Below are positions 1 through 12,850 of a stretch of DNA of 64,000 nt, piece after piece. Position numbers and translations under genes: made by a program. Under the pieces are notes generated by a model. The model was given only the letters and a program-made list of their open reading frames with translations. It searched no databases and had not been told where the DNA came from. This stretch comes from Ficedula albicollis (taxonomy: Eukaryota > Chordata > Aves > Passeriformes > Muscicapidae): NCBI RefSeq assembly GCF_000247815.1, contig NC_021673.1, forward strand, positions 104,325,363 to 104,389,362, in the 5' to 3' direction. The number at the start of each line of letters is the position of its first letter. The stretch's first letter is position 1.

Positions 1-627
1 GCATCACCAACTGGGCAAGGGAGGGGATTGTCCTGCTCTGCTCTGCACTGGGGCAGTCTCACCCCGAGTGCTGTATGCAATTTTGGGAGCTACAATATAG
101 GAAAGACACTGAGCTCTTAGAGAGCATCCAAAGGAGGGTCTAAAGGAAGTGAAGGGCCTTGAGGAGAAGCCATATGAGGAGCACCTGAGGTCACTTGGTC
201 TGTTCAGTCTGGAGAAGAAGAGCTGAGGACAGACCTCACTGCAGTTGCAGCTTCCTCCTGAGGGGAAGAGGAGGGGCAGGCACTGATCTCTGCTCTGTGC
301 TGAGCAGTGACAGGACGGAGGGAATGGAATGAAGTTGTGTGTGTGGGTGAGCAGTGACAGGACAGAGGGAATGGAATGAAGTTGTGTGTGTGGGGAAGTT
401 TAGGTTGGATATCAGGAAAAAGTTCTTCACCCAGAGAGTGTCTGGGCACTGGAACAGGCTCCCCAGGGAAGTGGTGACAGCACCAAGCCTGACAGAGCTC
501 AAGAAGTGTTTGGACAATGCTCTCAGGCACATGGTGTGCCTCTTGGCATGTTGTCTGCAGGGCCAGGAGCTGGACTTCGATGACCCCTGTGGGCCACTGC
601 CAGCTCAGGACACTCTGTGATTCTATT
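1..627 (+). mobile_element. CR1 LINE 3' fragment, cut by window start
   Basis: The text matches the sense strand of avian CR1 3' regions: GTTCAGTCTGGAGAAGAAGA, then AAGTTCTTCACCCAGAGAG, GGGCACTGGAACAGGCTCCC, and the terminal CTCTGTGATTCTAT. The 5' end is outside the window. Positions 301-394 hold an internal 47-bp tandem duplication. It is the same CR1 type as 52557-52907. No intact reading frame remains. Confidence 0.88.
301..394. repeat. Two-copy tandem duplication, 47-bp unit, inside CR1
   Basis: The unit starting TGAGCAGTGACAGGAC occurs at 301 and 348. The copies differ at one seen site (GACGGAGG versus GACAGAGG). Confidence 0.9.
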
Positions 628-705
628 ACAAACTATTAGTTTGGAAATAAATATAGGACAAGAAATAGAATTAAAGAGCATTTATAATTTGTCTGTATTA
701 GCATA

Positions 706-873
706 TTATGATAAACGAAACATTGAAATAAAATATGCAGTATGCAGAAAGCTGGGTTATTGTTACTGTGTGTGTTTGATACCACTTTCTTATGATAAAC
801 GAAACATTGAAATAAAATATGCGGTATGCAGAAAGCTGGGTTATTGTTACTATGTGTGTTTGATACCACTTTC
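706..873. repeat. Two-copy tandem duplication, 84-bp unit
   Basis: The unit starting TTATGATAAACGAAACATTG occurs at 706 and 790. Two transitions separate the copies (GCAGTATG/GCGGTATG and TTACTGTG/TTACTATG). Confidence 0.9.
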
Positions 874-2542
874 ACTTTTCTAATGAAGAAGAGACGAAAA
901 TTCATTTTTCCTTTGACTTAAAACCATGTTTTTTCTCAGTAGGAAGAATAATAAAGATGTGAAACTAATGGTGAAAAGCAGGACTAAATGTTATCAAAAG
1001 TTTTGGAAACATTTAAATTAAAAATAGCAAAAGTACAATTGTTCTCTTCATGTCAGTGAAATGACTAAGAATGAAGCTGTACCCTCATTATTTTCAAGGT
1101 CTGGAAAAAAAGGTAATGCTTGAATAAACAATTCAGTAAAGAAAATTAGTCGTATAGGTGAAGAGATTCATCACTTCTATAAAATATCTCTCTATTAATA
1201 CTTCCTGTAAAGATTGTCATAAGAGAACATATATCTAGTTGACAGAAAGCTCTAAGGGACCAGTGTCATAGTAAGATTCAGAAGCAAAGTTTAGAAACTA
1301 TGAACCACCTGCATGTTCAGCTTTTGCTTTCCCCTCTCTTTTTTTGCAAAGTGCAATCCCAGAATAATGTTATGATTCAGAAAATTTAACATGAATCAAA
1401 ACACAGTGTTCTTTTTTTTCACTGGTAAATCCCAAATTCATTTAAGCTAATGAGAGGTAAGTTTTTTCCACCTGTAATTTCAGTACAATGTAAAATCTCA
1501 TTTTCCGTATGGGACAGAACATTTAGTCTGCCTAAAGAAGGTGGAAAGAAGCATATGTGATAACATCTTTTAAAATAAATATATTTATATCAATAATTCA
1601 TGTGCTGGTAAAGTCCTCCTTGAAATAATATTGAATAACAATAATTTTCAAATGAACTTGGAAACCAGAGGGCATGCCAGTGAGGATTTCCAGAATTGTT
1701 TTAGAGAAAGGGAAGGAAATGCGAGGATCTACTTATTTGCTTAAAAAAAAAGTTAATTTTGTTAACAAGAACATCATAAACTGTCAATAAGTGTTATGTC
1801 ATGGAAAGTAGAACTTTCCAAACAATCATATTTATTTCTTAGTGAACTGTTGTTCTGATGGAACAAGACAGTTGTCTTGATATGATAGTGTTGGAATTCC
1901 CCAGTGGGTTTGATATAATAAAACACATTCTGGAAAAAAAAAAAGGTTATGATTCTCATGGGACAGCCAGTGTGCACACCATATAGAATTAAAGTTGGAT
2001 TGAAGAGGTCTTGAAATGCAGCTGATGCCAGGCTGTCAGAGCTGGGTACCTTGAGCAGCTTCCAAAGGGGTCATTAAAGTACTTCAATGCTCTTTTTAAA
2101 ATCAATTGTGTAGATGATGATACAGAATCTTCGCCTGGATGGTTTAAAGATGACATAAAGATCGACCAGGGAGTATAATGAATACAAGTTGCTTTACAGA
2201 GAGGACTTCATTACCTAATTAAATGCAATTACAGAGTCCAAAGAACTGTGATTCAGAAGAGACACATCTATAACTAGGAGTCATTACAGTCCACAGCAAA
2301 GTCTTTACTAGCACTGAGTATTCTTCAGCAGGGCTATGTGGTTTTGGCTGTGCTATCCACTGTATTCTGGTTAACTCTTTAGGGGCCATCTGAGGCATGT
2401 CTGAATTGGATTGGATCTTGCTTACTCTCTGTCCTGGTAGATGAGTGATGCAAAGAATAGGTGAAGGTTCAGTGTAGGTGAACATCTCAAAATCAAACAT
2501 TAAGGCTGTGTTTTAGGAGGAAGGAGCAAAGGGAAACAGGAA
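874..2542. other. Intergenic, no gene seen
   Basis: AT-rich DNA with short stop-broken frames on both strands. I see no repeat family that I can name and no exon-like pattern. Confidence 0.6.
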
Positions 2543-2660
2543 AGTGACTTTATCAATAGGAACAGCTTTACTAGCGTACTAGTCGTAATTTTTCGTAGCT
2601 CAGTGACTTTATCAATAGGAACAGCTTTACTAGAATACTAGTCGTAATTTTTCGTAGCTA
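2543..2660. repeat. Two-copy tandem duplication, 59-bp unit
   Basis: The unit AGTGACTTTATCAATAGGAA... occurs at 2543 and 2602. The copies differ at AGCGTACTAG versus AGAATACTAG and in one edge base. Confidence 0.9.
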
Positions 2661-3170
2661 TGCTTTGAAAAGCATGTGGAGATACGACTGAAAGATGCAG
2701 AAAGGCACAGTGCAATGTCAGCATGAGGTACGGAGATATCCCTGCTCAGTTTATTGACTCCTAACTCTTAGGGAATTTGCAGGAAAGGAGAATATCTTTC
2801 CAGCAGTAGCCTGTGTTCACAGCTTCACTTCCAAGCTCTTTACTTGCTTAGGGAAAGTCTGGGCTAAAAGCACTCAGCACTGTTCTGGGACCCACACCTG
2901 CCCGCTCTCCAGTCTGTGCACTGAAGCAGTTTCTCTCGTTAGGCAGATAGACTGGGTGATCATTTTAGGTCCTTTCCAAAGGGAATAATCTAGTACAGAC
3001 TATTCTGTTCTTCAGGGTTATCCCTGTCATTGACTCTTTTTCCTTGGGCTTCCCCCCAGGTTGATTTTTAAGTAGTCCATATTCTGTGACTTCTTTTAGT
3101 GAAAGCCTGTTGGCCACCTGGAACAAATATCAGACAAGATGAGCAAAGGAGATTAACCAAATAAGTCCTG

Positions 3171-3596
3171 CAGAAGTGGCTGCTGGGAAAGGCCATCTCC
3201 CAGGAAGTATACACTGACTCTGCTGAAGATGAAGCACCAAACTTTTGTATTCTTGTCCTTCATCTCCTAGGTTACCATCAAAATGCTGAGCTTTCCTGCC
3301 TGTAGCAAAGGCTGAAACAAACTTTGGTTTTTTTAAAGGCAGCATCTGTTTTTGGAGAGCCATTGAGTAGGTGTAGACAGCCCCAGCACAGGACATTTCA
3401 TGCCCCAGGCAACCAAAAGACAAAGACATTAGTCTAACCTGACTAGTTTAGTCCAGTCAAACTCTCCTTGGAGCTTAAGTGCAAATTTCACAACCCAATG
3501 GAAGAAACAAGGTTAGCATCTTGCTGAGCAGATCAGAAACATGGAACCAAGACAAGAAACTCCAAAGCTGTCCTTAGCTGCTCCTCATCTGTTAGT
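3171..3596. repeat. Dispersed duplication, copy 1 (426 bp)
   Basis: This block is repeated almost exactly at 5327-5750, in the same orientation and 2.16 kb away. The only difference I see is two extra bases here (TGACTCTGCTG versus TGACTGCTG). On the minus strand it carries an open frame of about 70 codons that I do not recognise. There are no TG...CA ends, and I see no target-site duplication, so an LTR pair is unlikely. At its right edge this copy runs into a poly-T tract. Confidence 0.85.
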
Positions 3597-5098
3597 TTTT
3601 TTTTTAAAGTTAAACCTGAATTGTTTTAGAAAATATGTTAATCATTATATACTACTTTAAAGACCCTCTGTAATTACCTTTTCATTTTCACTGACTTCAG
3701 TGATAGCAGAGGGTGGACCACTAATGATCTTTGGCTACATGATGCTTTTTTCCTTTCAATGAAAGGACAATAGATAATTACAGCTTATTAATGGACAAGA
3801 GAACAGTTACATATATAAAGGGAAAAATGTTAGGGTCTCATTCAAAGCTGTAGGGGGTTATTTTCAGTGCATAGAGACAACCTGTTTTATCAAAGGACTT
3901 GTTTTTTGTCTTTTCTCTAAGCACTGATTCTTTGGAAGCTCAGTGATATTTTGCACACTGCATTATTTTGTTGTGTAGCAGTGTGCAAGGATTCGCATCT
4001 TATGGAAGGAGGAATCTGCCAAAAAGATGTTTCTGATTTGTTTTATTGACTCTAGTTCGATTGTGTCAATCTTTTTCAGTTAACTGCAGATTTGAAAATG
4101 GGAATTTGAAATGTGATGTCAAATGCCCCTGCCACTGGAAACCTCTTGTAATCTGTCATCATCCTGGATGACATTTCAATGTGTCCTTTTGCTATTTTTA
4201 AAAATCTTTTTTTTTTACATTACTTCAGTAACAACAAATGTTATTTGAATTTAAATGGTTTCCAGGATATTTTATAAATCTCATGGCTGCAAAAAATCAT
4301 ATATCTCATTAATAGAGCTAGACCACCTGCCTCCTGCTTTGATCTGTACATTGGGTGTTAGGAAGGGATAAAACTGTGTTGTAAATTGTAGCTATTTGTT
4401 TGCACTCCAAACCCTTTTAATTATTTAATTTTTTTAAAGGAATAGAAATATCCTTTTCCCCAGTCCCTAACAAATACTGCTATGACTCAGAAGCGCAATT
4501 TGAGATTAGGTTATTTCCATTTCAAACACAGCTTTGAGAAGAGTGGATACGTGGAAGATGCAAAACCACTGGAGTCTTTATAGACAGCAATTTCTGAGCT
4601 GTAATACAGGGTTTTGGGTTTTTTTCCCTACTTATTACTAATAAGATGCACCACAAGATGGCTCTCTAACAACAAAAATAGTTACAAAAGCCAGCGCTCC
4701 TAAAAATACTGAGTTCTGAGTGGGAGCAAATTCACCTGCACAAACCTGTGTGTGGTGCTGTTGGAACTGAGGAGAAACACATTAACCACATGGACAGTGC
4801 CACATGGATCCTTGGTTTTTTTCTGCAGATTGTTATTTGCTTACAGGAAGCAAGTAGAATATAATAGCACTGTCTTAAAAGTTCAACAGCAAATAGCCCT
4901 GGCTACCTGTGACAAGTCAGCAGTGTATTTCTTACATGGCTGCTGAGTGCAACAGCAGAACTCAATGGCATTTTTAGCTAAAGAACAATTTCAAAATAAT
5001 TTCTACCAATTTTTGTGTGAAAAAAGTGAAGTATTTGTTCTTAATTTGCAGAGAACTATTTTCTGCTCTACCGTCCTATTAAAAGGAAGATAAGCATG
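3597..5098. other. Intergenic between the 426-bp copies, no gene seen
   Basis: AT-rich, with several short poly-T or poly-A runs. It has no recognisable transposon protein, so it does not look like the body of an LTR element bracketed by the two copies. Confidence 0.55.
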
Positions 5099-5172
5099 TT
5101 CCAAACTTCCATTTATTAAAAAAAAAAAAAAATTCCAAACTTCCATTTTTTAAAAAAAAAAAAAAAAAAAAG
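5099..5172. repeat. 34-bp duplicated unit ending in poly-A
   Basis: TTCCAAACTTCCATTT followed by an A-run occurs at 5099 and again at 5133, the second with a longer A-tract. This fits a replication slip across the A-runs. Confidence 0.85.
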
Positions 5173-5326
5173 TGTATACAGAGCTGTGTTCCAGCTTGCT
5201 TGCTGGAAACAAAAGTTTGTATGCACGCGAAAGTGAGGAGAGAAAATATGCATGTGGAGAATGAACAGCAAGTAAATGTGTATCAACAGCAACTTGTGGG
5301 GAGTAATAGTCTTAAGCAGGTACAGT

Positions 5327-5750
5327 CAGAAGTGGCTGCTGGGAAAGGCCATCTCCCAGGAAGTATACACTGACTGCTGAAGATGAAGCACCAAACTTTT
5401 GTATTCTTGTCCTTCATCTCCTAGGTTACCATCAAAATGCTGAGCTTTCCTGCCTGTAGCAAAGGCTGAAACAAACTTTGGTTTTTTTAAAGGCAGCATC
5501 TGTTTTTGGAGAGCCATTGAGTAGGTGTAGACAGCCCCAGCACAGGACATTTCATGCCCCAGGCAACCAAAAGACAAAGACATTAGTCTAACCTGACTAG
5601 TTTAGTCCAGTCAAACTCTCCTTGGAGCTTAAGTGCAAATTTCACAACCCAATGGAAGAAACAAGGTTAGCATCTTGCTGAGCAGATCAGAAACATGGAA
5701 CCAAGACAAGAAACTCCAAAGCTGTCCTTAGCTGCTCCTCATCTGTTAGT
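5327..5750. repeat. Dispersed duplication, copy 2 (424 bp)
   Basis: Near-exact copy of 3171-3596 (one 2-base deletion). The flanks on both sides are unrelated to those of copy 1. The high identity implies either a recent duplication or an assembly duplication. Confidence 0.85.
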
Positions 5751-6939
5751 CATGGCCGACAGCTGCAACTCAATAATTGCCCATGTGAGCACTTAGGAAT
5801 TGTGTTAGGACGAAAATCAGCTTGAATTCACCCGTTTGAATTTTCCCATAGATGGAGCAAAAGAGCCCCTGTAGTCAGTTACCAGCACTCAGCTTATATA
5901 TTATCCAATTCATAGAAGGCAAAATAACAGATTAGTTTGAACTATCTTCAGCAGCTTGTTAAGATAACATGTCCTGAAATGAAGTGCTCCCATAGTCAGG
6001 CACAGCAGAGATGTGATGCTAAAATATCTTTTACCTCCCTTCTCAGCTGCTAGCTGCTGCCTCAGACCCATACCTGGCTGTGGAAAGGCTTAGGGAGTAC
6101 TAATAAATCAAAGGCAGGCACAGATTTAATGTATTAGTGGGTTTGCTGTGACTGAACTTGGGATAGAGAGCTTAGCCACAACTCAGTGTTATTATGGGTC
6201 TGATAGAGACCACTTCACTGAGGCTTGTGGTGCTAGTAATGAAATATAAGAGGATTACTGTTTTGGACAGAGATTTATATCTAGTCTTCCTAGCTCTAAT
6301 AAGAAATAGTCCTAAGTCACATAAAATGGGATTTAAGACTTTCCTAAAGTTTAGTTGTGTTCTGAATGGGGACTTTGGTTCAGGGGAAGTATTTATAAAC
6401 TTACAGATCCTGGAATGTCTGCTGTCTGAGACTCCCTAGCTCTCTTTATGGCTCCCTGTGGAGCAGTCCAGCAAAATTACTGTGATGAAAGTTCTGCCTT
6501 GCAATTCCTCAGTCCTAACCCTGTCCATGTTTCTTATAAAGGGCTCTTGTTGCTGAGCTGGGCTCTTTGGTTACTGTCCTTTGGGTAACTTATCTTTCAT
6601 GGGGTGAGCTAAGGTCACAGACAATGCCAACAGAGTTCTCCTAATTTGTTATGAGGTGACCACTCCTTGATTGCCCTTGTGAAATCATGGCAGGGACTGT
6701 GTCTGTTGACTGACGCCAAGTGAGGTGATGTATTAGACACTGAAATGGCTGGATTAACCTGGAAGTCATGGCTGATTCCTTCCCTGATCCTGGTCAGTCT
6801 CTTCATTGGAAGCATAACCTCCAGTTACAATCCTGTTGCAAAATTTTATCTGGTGAAAACGACCCATTGTAAGTGGTAATGAAATAAAAGAGCATCCCTA
6901 AATCTGCAGAATGGACCAGCCAAATGATATCCATGGTTA
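5751..6939. other. Intergenic, no gene seen
   Basis: Unique-looking sequence without a recognised repeat or long reading frame. Confidence 0.55.
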
Positions 6940-8895
6940 CAGAATCACAGAATGGATGAGGTTAGAAGGTACCATCCCAGGAAGCGTTCAAGGCCAGGTT
7001 GGATGGGGCCCTGAGAAATCTGATCTCATGAGTGACACCCCTGTCCATGGTAGGGGAGTTGGAACCAGATGATACTTAAGGTCCCTTCAAACCCAAGCCA
7101 CTCCCTGGTTCTTTGACCTTCAGGTCCAACCCTGTTGCTCATGCATGCTTAGTCAGACCTTGAATTTCTCCACAGATGGAGTATCCACAACCCTTCAGGG
7201 CAACCTGTTTAAGTGTTAGGCCACCTGTATGGTAGAAATGTGTTTTATCATCTTCAGGTGGAATTTCATGTGGTTTAATGTGTCCTTTGAGTCTTCTCTA
7301 GTCACTGGGCACCAATGACAAGAACCAGGCCCTGTCCTTTGCATTCATTCTCATAAGATATTTATATAAATTGATAAGTTACCCCTGAGACTTCTCCAGG
7401 CTGAGCAGTCCCATCTCTCTCAGCCTTTCCTCACATGAGACATGCTGCCATCTCTTCATCCTCTTAGAGGCCCTTAGGTGGACTTGCTCCAGAAAGTCAA
7501 AATCTGTCTCCTGCTGGTGAAGTGAACCCAGCATGCCAGGTATGGCCCCACTAGTGCTGAATACAGAGGAAGAATCACTTACCTGCTGGCAACATTCCTC
7601 CTAATGCAGCCCAGGACACCATTGGCCTTTTTATTGCCACAGGGAGGTGCTTCTGGTTCAGGAACAACTTGTTATCCACCGGGAGTCCAAGGTCTTCCTT
7701 GCAAAGCTGCTTTCCAGCCTCTGGCCCCCAGTGTGTGCTGCTGCCTGGAATGACTCCTCTGTGTGTGTGGGACTCTGTTCTCCCCTTCATGAGATTCATC
7801 TCTGCCCTGCTCTCCTGACAAAGTCCCTCAACAGTGGCACAACCATCTGGTGTATCAACCACTCCTCTCTTTTATGTCATCTGTGAAGTTGCAGAGGGTG
7901 GATTCTGTCCCATCTCTGAGATCATTAATGGAGGTGTTGAGCACTCTTGGCCCCAGTATTGAGCCTCACGACTTGTGCCACTAGGGATTTGCCTCCAGCT
8001 GGACTTAGGGCCACAGATCATAAATCCCTGGACCTGGTCATTCAGCTACTTTCTAATCCACATCACTGTCCACTTTTCTGATCTATATTTTGTCAGCTTG
8101 TCCATGATGATATTACAGGACTTGATTTTGAAGTCTTTATTTAGGGTAAACAGTGTCTACTGCTCTCCCTTTGTCCACTAGAGCTGTCATATCAGTGTAG
8201 AAGGCTATCAGGTTGGTCAAACATACTCCTCCCTTTGTAAACCTTTGCTATCTACTCCCATAAGCTTCTTGTCCTTCTTATATTTGGAAGTGCTTTCCAG
8301 CAAGATTTTCTCCTAAACTTCATAGGGACTAGGCTGAAACTGTCTGTCCTGTATTTCTCTAGATAGTAATTCTTGAAGGGCTTCTTGAAGATAGGAGTGG
8401 TACATTCTCTCCTTCAGTCTTCAGAAATCTCTCCCAGTTGCTGTGACCGTTCAAAGATAATCAAGAATGTCCCTGCAATATTAGCCAGCTCCCTCATCAT
8501 GAGTGCAGCCTGTCAGGCCCCTGCAGTTATGTACATCCACTTGCTTCTAGTGCTCCCTAAACTGCTCCTCTTCCATTAGGGTAAGTCTTCCTGGGCCAGA
8601 TCCTTCCTCTGGTCTTAAGTGCCTGTGATTCCTGAAGGATAGTTTTCCTTGTAGAGACTTGGGCAAAAAGGCATTGAGTACTTCAGCCTGGCCACATCAT
8701 ATGTCACCAGTTCCCTTGATCCATTCAGCAGTGGGGCCATGTTTTCCATGATGTTTATGATCTTGTAGAACCCTTTCTGGTAGTCCTTCACATCCCTTGC
8801 CAGACCCAGCTCGAAGTCAGCCTGTATATGTCAGACTCTATGCTCCTGCTGGGAAGCCTCCTCTGCTTCCACCCTTTGCACACTTACCTGTCATA
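6940..8895 (-). mobile_element. Long, degenerate CR1 LINE, antisense, interrupted
   Basis: Read on the plus strand, this follows the reverse complement of avian CR1 from its 3' tip (AGAATCACAGAATGG) through the 3' region into the reverse-transcriptase region. Landmarks are CTCAGCCTTTCCTCAC near 7420, CAGGACACCATTGGCCTTTT near 7610, GAAGGCTATCAGGTTGGTCA near 8200 and CTTCACATCCCTTGCCAGA near 8788. Many indels and stops show it is long dead. The 5' limit is approximate. A second CR1 fragment sits inside it at about 6974-7117. Confidence 0.85.
6974..7117 (+). mobile_element. CR1 3' end nested in the antisense CR1
   Basis: The text CGTTCAAGGCCAGGTTGGAT...GGTAGGGGAGTTGGAACCAG...TAAGGTCCCTTCAAACCCAA is the sense strand of a CR1 3' end. 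The host CR1 resumes after it with CAGGTCCAACCCTGTTGCTC. The orientation is opposite to its host, so it was inserted later. Confidence 0.75.
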
Positions 8896-9770
8896 GCCAT
8901 GCACCTGCTGAAAATGCTTCAGCAGACATGGAGATGAGCAACAAGATTCTTCATTCTCCACCAGCCCTTTTCAAGACAGGTTGTGCTGAGTTTGTCAGCT
9001 TCTCCTTCCATTTGCTTGCATGTCTGGGCTTAGCACGGCTTTCACACCTGACTGCTGTCAGCAGCTTCTGCCCCAGAGGGTGTAGCATCACTGGCCTTTT
9101 TTTTGCCTTGCACTGTATATTTACAAGAACAATGCACTTTTAATACACAAAGGGTAAGGATAAAGAACATAATAAATATATTGCCTATGTTGTTTCATTT
9201 ATTTCTGTTTAACGATTCGTTATTGAAACTCAAAATAACAAAAGTGACTTGGCCAGTCAGAATATGCAATCCACTGTATTGCTCTTTGGCAAGTGATGTT
9301 TTGGGATGCACAGGACACATTATCATTGCAGTTAGTATATCATGGAGTCAACTGGGAAAAGATACCAGACAGACGAAATCTCTTGATCTTGTTTTAGGTT
9401 AAAATTCACAAATCGTTGGGAATTGAAATGAAGAAAAAGCTTTTTTTTTTCCTTTTTCTTTTTTTTTAAGGATTAAACTATAGAACATTAATAATGAAAA
9501 CAATAACAATGCTTTAGAAATAGATGTGTAACAGTATACTCTGTGCATTCTCAATAGTTAGCAATTTGAGTAAATTCAATACAAATGAAAGTAAAAGAAA
9601 TTAAGAAATTTCATCTGTGGTGTTCAAATGTTTCCCTGCTGTCTTGTGAAATATGCATTCTATGACTCAAGTAACAATACTTGAAAGTATTAAGTGATAA
9701 AACACAAAACAGTGGCTCATACAGGACACAGAAATTGCATCAATATGCACTCAACAAGTACAGTCACAAT
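8896..9770. other. Intergenic, no gene seen
   Basis: The first ~180 bp may still be degraded CR1. The rest is AT-rich with pyrimidine runs near 9440-9470 and no exon-like signal. Confidence 0.5.
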
Positions 9771-9884
9771 AGGGAACAACAGGAAGGAAAATTATGGTTA
9801 CGCCATCGTTGCTTCCAGAGAGAATATAGGGAACAACAGGAAGGAAAATTATGGTTATGCCATCGTTGCTTCCAGAGACAACGC
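9771..9884. repeat. Two-copy tandem duplication, 57-bp unit
   Basis: The unit AGGGAACAACAGGAAGGAAA... occurs at 9771 and 9828. One transition is seen between the copies (GTTACGCC/GTTATGCC), plus a change near the junction. Confidence 0.9.
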
Positions 9885-12621
9885 AGGGATGGGAAGGGAA
9901 GATACCTTTTTGCAAAAATTCTTCATTAAAAAATACCTATTGGCTTAGTCAGCTGTGAATAATCTTCTTGGTGTGTCAAAGCATCAACCAATGTATTTCA
10001 TCTTGTGAGATCTGTGTATTAATCCATACATGCCCTCAGTGCAATACTAGGCTATGTTGGTGCATGGGGTTTATCAAAGTGTACAATATTTTCTTAGATC
10101 TTGCAGTCTCTCAGATGTCACACCACTAACTGGCATTAGGAGAGGCAAAAGATTTTCCCTCTGCATGTGGGGAGTTTATGTTCCTGGACAGCCGACAGGA
10201 CACCAGAGACTTAAATTTTCTCACTATTAAAGCTGAGTGTGCCACCAGCACATGCCCAGTTTCAACTGAAAGGTGTAACTCAAAGCTCCTGTTGATAAAG
10301 ATGTTGGCGAAGAGGTACACTGAATGGAAAATTTAACTCCCGAGTGTTTCTGCAGCTGGGCCTGCTTTGGAATTGAGGGTGCCTGTATATCCTCACCAAC
10401 ATCAGAACTGCTGGCTTTCAGTAAGAATTTGAAACGCTGAAGGTCGGGGCTGCCAACACACCATTGAGCCATCAAAGCACGTGTTCCAAGAAGATGCAGG
10501 TCAGCATCAATCTGCCCTGAGTGAGTAGCACTGGAGTGGGCAGTGCCTTCCTGGTTTTCTCTTGCACTCTTTTTCTTGCTAGGAGAGATAAAGATTAGCC
10601 CTGAGGTTGTAGCACCAAATCCTAAAGTTCATTTCCCAAGAAAGAACAAATGTTTTCTAATGTGCACCATAAACTCCTCGTGGGTGAAAAGCTGCAAGTG
10701 TAAGAGCTGAGGTTCAAAATTCCCAGGCTTTAGCCTGCTTGCCAAACAATTTTTTTTAAATTTGTGTTGAATACAATTGCTTTCCTACTGGTAAATTTAA
10801 GGACAGGCATATGCAGTGTCTGAATGTCCTAAAGTAGTGCCTGGTACTGAGCGTGGCAGGAAGAGCATCTTGTCTGGTTCTCTGTTGTTGTGCCAAGCTT
10901 TTCAGATGTTCTTTTAAAATCAGTGGTCTATCAAGGTGTGTTCAGTACAAGGAATGTATTTAGTTGTTTTCTAGTGAGGATGTAGCTATTAGTGCAGGTG
11001 GCAATAAAAATGTTAGAAAACTATGAAAAATCTGTTCATCTAGCAACAATATCTTTCAGGCTTGTATGCTACCACAAACACCCCTAGCTGGGCTTTCCAA
11101 GATTAGTCCTCTGAGCTGGGTGCATGAACCCCTTAACACAGGTAGGTAATCTGCATCAGAACTAGTCCCCTGGAAGGAGTTACTCCCATGCCTTAGTGTG
11201 GATAAGGCTTGGCAGGTCTGTGTTTGCACCGTGCAGTTGCAAATGCCAAGGTGAAAGGTATTGAAGTGGTTAAATTTTTGCATAAAGGAGGTACCACAGC
11301 ACGGCCATAGATATCTGTGCATTGGACCAAGGCAGTGTTTTCTACAAAATTCTGAACTAAATTACAATAATAATACCTTATTTACTTAATGTCAAGCTAT
11401 CATCAATCCCATGCAAATTGTTAGCTTTGCATCAAAACACCATGTAATTGTCACTACAATCTTGAGCCTCAGCAGTCTTGATTTTCAAAATACTAGTTCA
11501 TCAATAAACAATTGTAAAGGCTTTAAGCTCCAAAAGGAATGCAGTAAAAAAGCTCTTTTCATCTGTGATGTCAATAAACTGAGATGAGAAAAGAAACTAG
11601 ATTCATCCAAGTGACAAGTGGAGATATATATTTTAACCATAATGAATAAATGACATTTCTATTAATGATTAATCTGCTTTCAACCTTAACAAACAGTTCT
11701 AGTGATAACAACTAAATTTTTTTTGCATTAGAAAAATAAACTGACACATAGCTAACATAGTCAATTAGAGCCTAGTTCAATATTCATAAATGCTAGCCTT
11801 AGTGTATGGAAATTGAGTTGGCAATTACAACCAGAACTATTCATTTTCTTTTTTAAGAGTAGATATCTAGGAATGCCATTTAGTCATTACTCAGAATTAC
11901 TTGTTATCTTTGATGAACTTAGTCTGTGCTTTCATCTGGTACCAGACTGCATGCTAATGCCAATCAACAGTGTAAATATGCAAAGAAAAAATATTTGGGA
12001 TGCGAATTTTAAATAAGCCTGGTGTCATTTTTGTTCTGATCCTGTTGAATCAGAAACTGCAGTGGCAGCACCCTCTTCAAAAATGCTACCACTGGGGCAA
12101 GAGGGGATATCATCATGCTTAGAGAAATCCATCTCTATTCTTGTGACAAGAAATGCACTGCAAATGGGCATTTTTCCTATCCCTCAGTCCATTCCATTTG
12201 TTCCTATTCTTATACCAATTTCAAGCCACTCACCCGTATCCTGCCCATTACAGCTGGTTAGTACGTGCTGTTCATTTATCATACAGGAAACAGGCTGCTT
12301 CACCAGTCATACTTTTTTACAGGGAGGTATCTGTGTCAGCAAGGCTTTTTGTGAAGGCTTGAAAAGCGAGGGAGCAGAGCCCTGTGTCCCATGGCAGCCT
12401 TGCCATCGCCAGGGGCCGTGGGCACGGGCGTCGGAGGCTGAAACACAGAGCTTCTGTTTTGTGCAAACAACGGAAACAGGTTGTTTTTGTCCCTGTACAG
12501 AGGAAAAAAGCACAGCAGCAACAATAAATGTCACAACCTGAAGAGCTGCCACAAAACAGAAATGTCATCCTCCGGTCAAGTTTTGGAGACATTTAGTTTG
12601 GGGATCTAACTCAGCATCTAA

Positions 12622-12672
12622 GACACACACCCACACCCACCCACACACAGACACACACACACACACACACAG
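12622..12672. repeat. Compound (CA)n / (CCACAC)n microsatellite
   Basis: An interrupted CA/CCCA tract of about 51 bp. Confidence 0.95.
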
Positions 12673-12821
12673 AGAAAAAGGTGATGCAGCTGTTTTTCTG
12701 CAACTGGATTCTATTTTTTTTTTTACATCCTTATCTTTAAAATGCCTATTTTAAGCTTTCCTGTAGTGTCTGTCATAAACCCCTTTAGGTACTGCAGTGG
12801 AAATTTGGAAACACAAATACT

Positions 12822-12850
12822 CAATAATAATAACAACAATAACAATAAAT
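12822..12850. repeat. (AAT)n/(AAC)n microsatellite
   Basis: Short imperfect AAT and AAC triplet array. Confidence 0.85.

Noticed and set aside
3130..5583. The repeated minus-strand frame in the 426-bp blocks as a gene pair
   Set aside because: The two frames are the same because the DNA is duplicated. The 2-base indel shifts the frame at its C-terminal end, and no family is recognised.
3171..5750. An LTR retrotransposon bounded by the 426-bp repeats
   Set aside because: No TG...CA termini, primer-binding site, polypurine tract or transposon protein between the copies, and no target-site duplication seen.
12062..12541. 159-codon plus-strand frame
   Set aside because: Overlapped by several frames of similar size on the other strand. 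No recognisable domain or exon borders; composition looks like chance.
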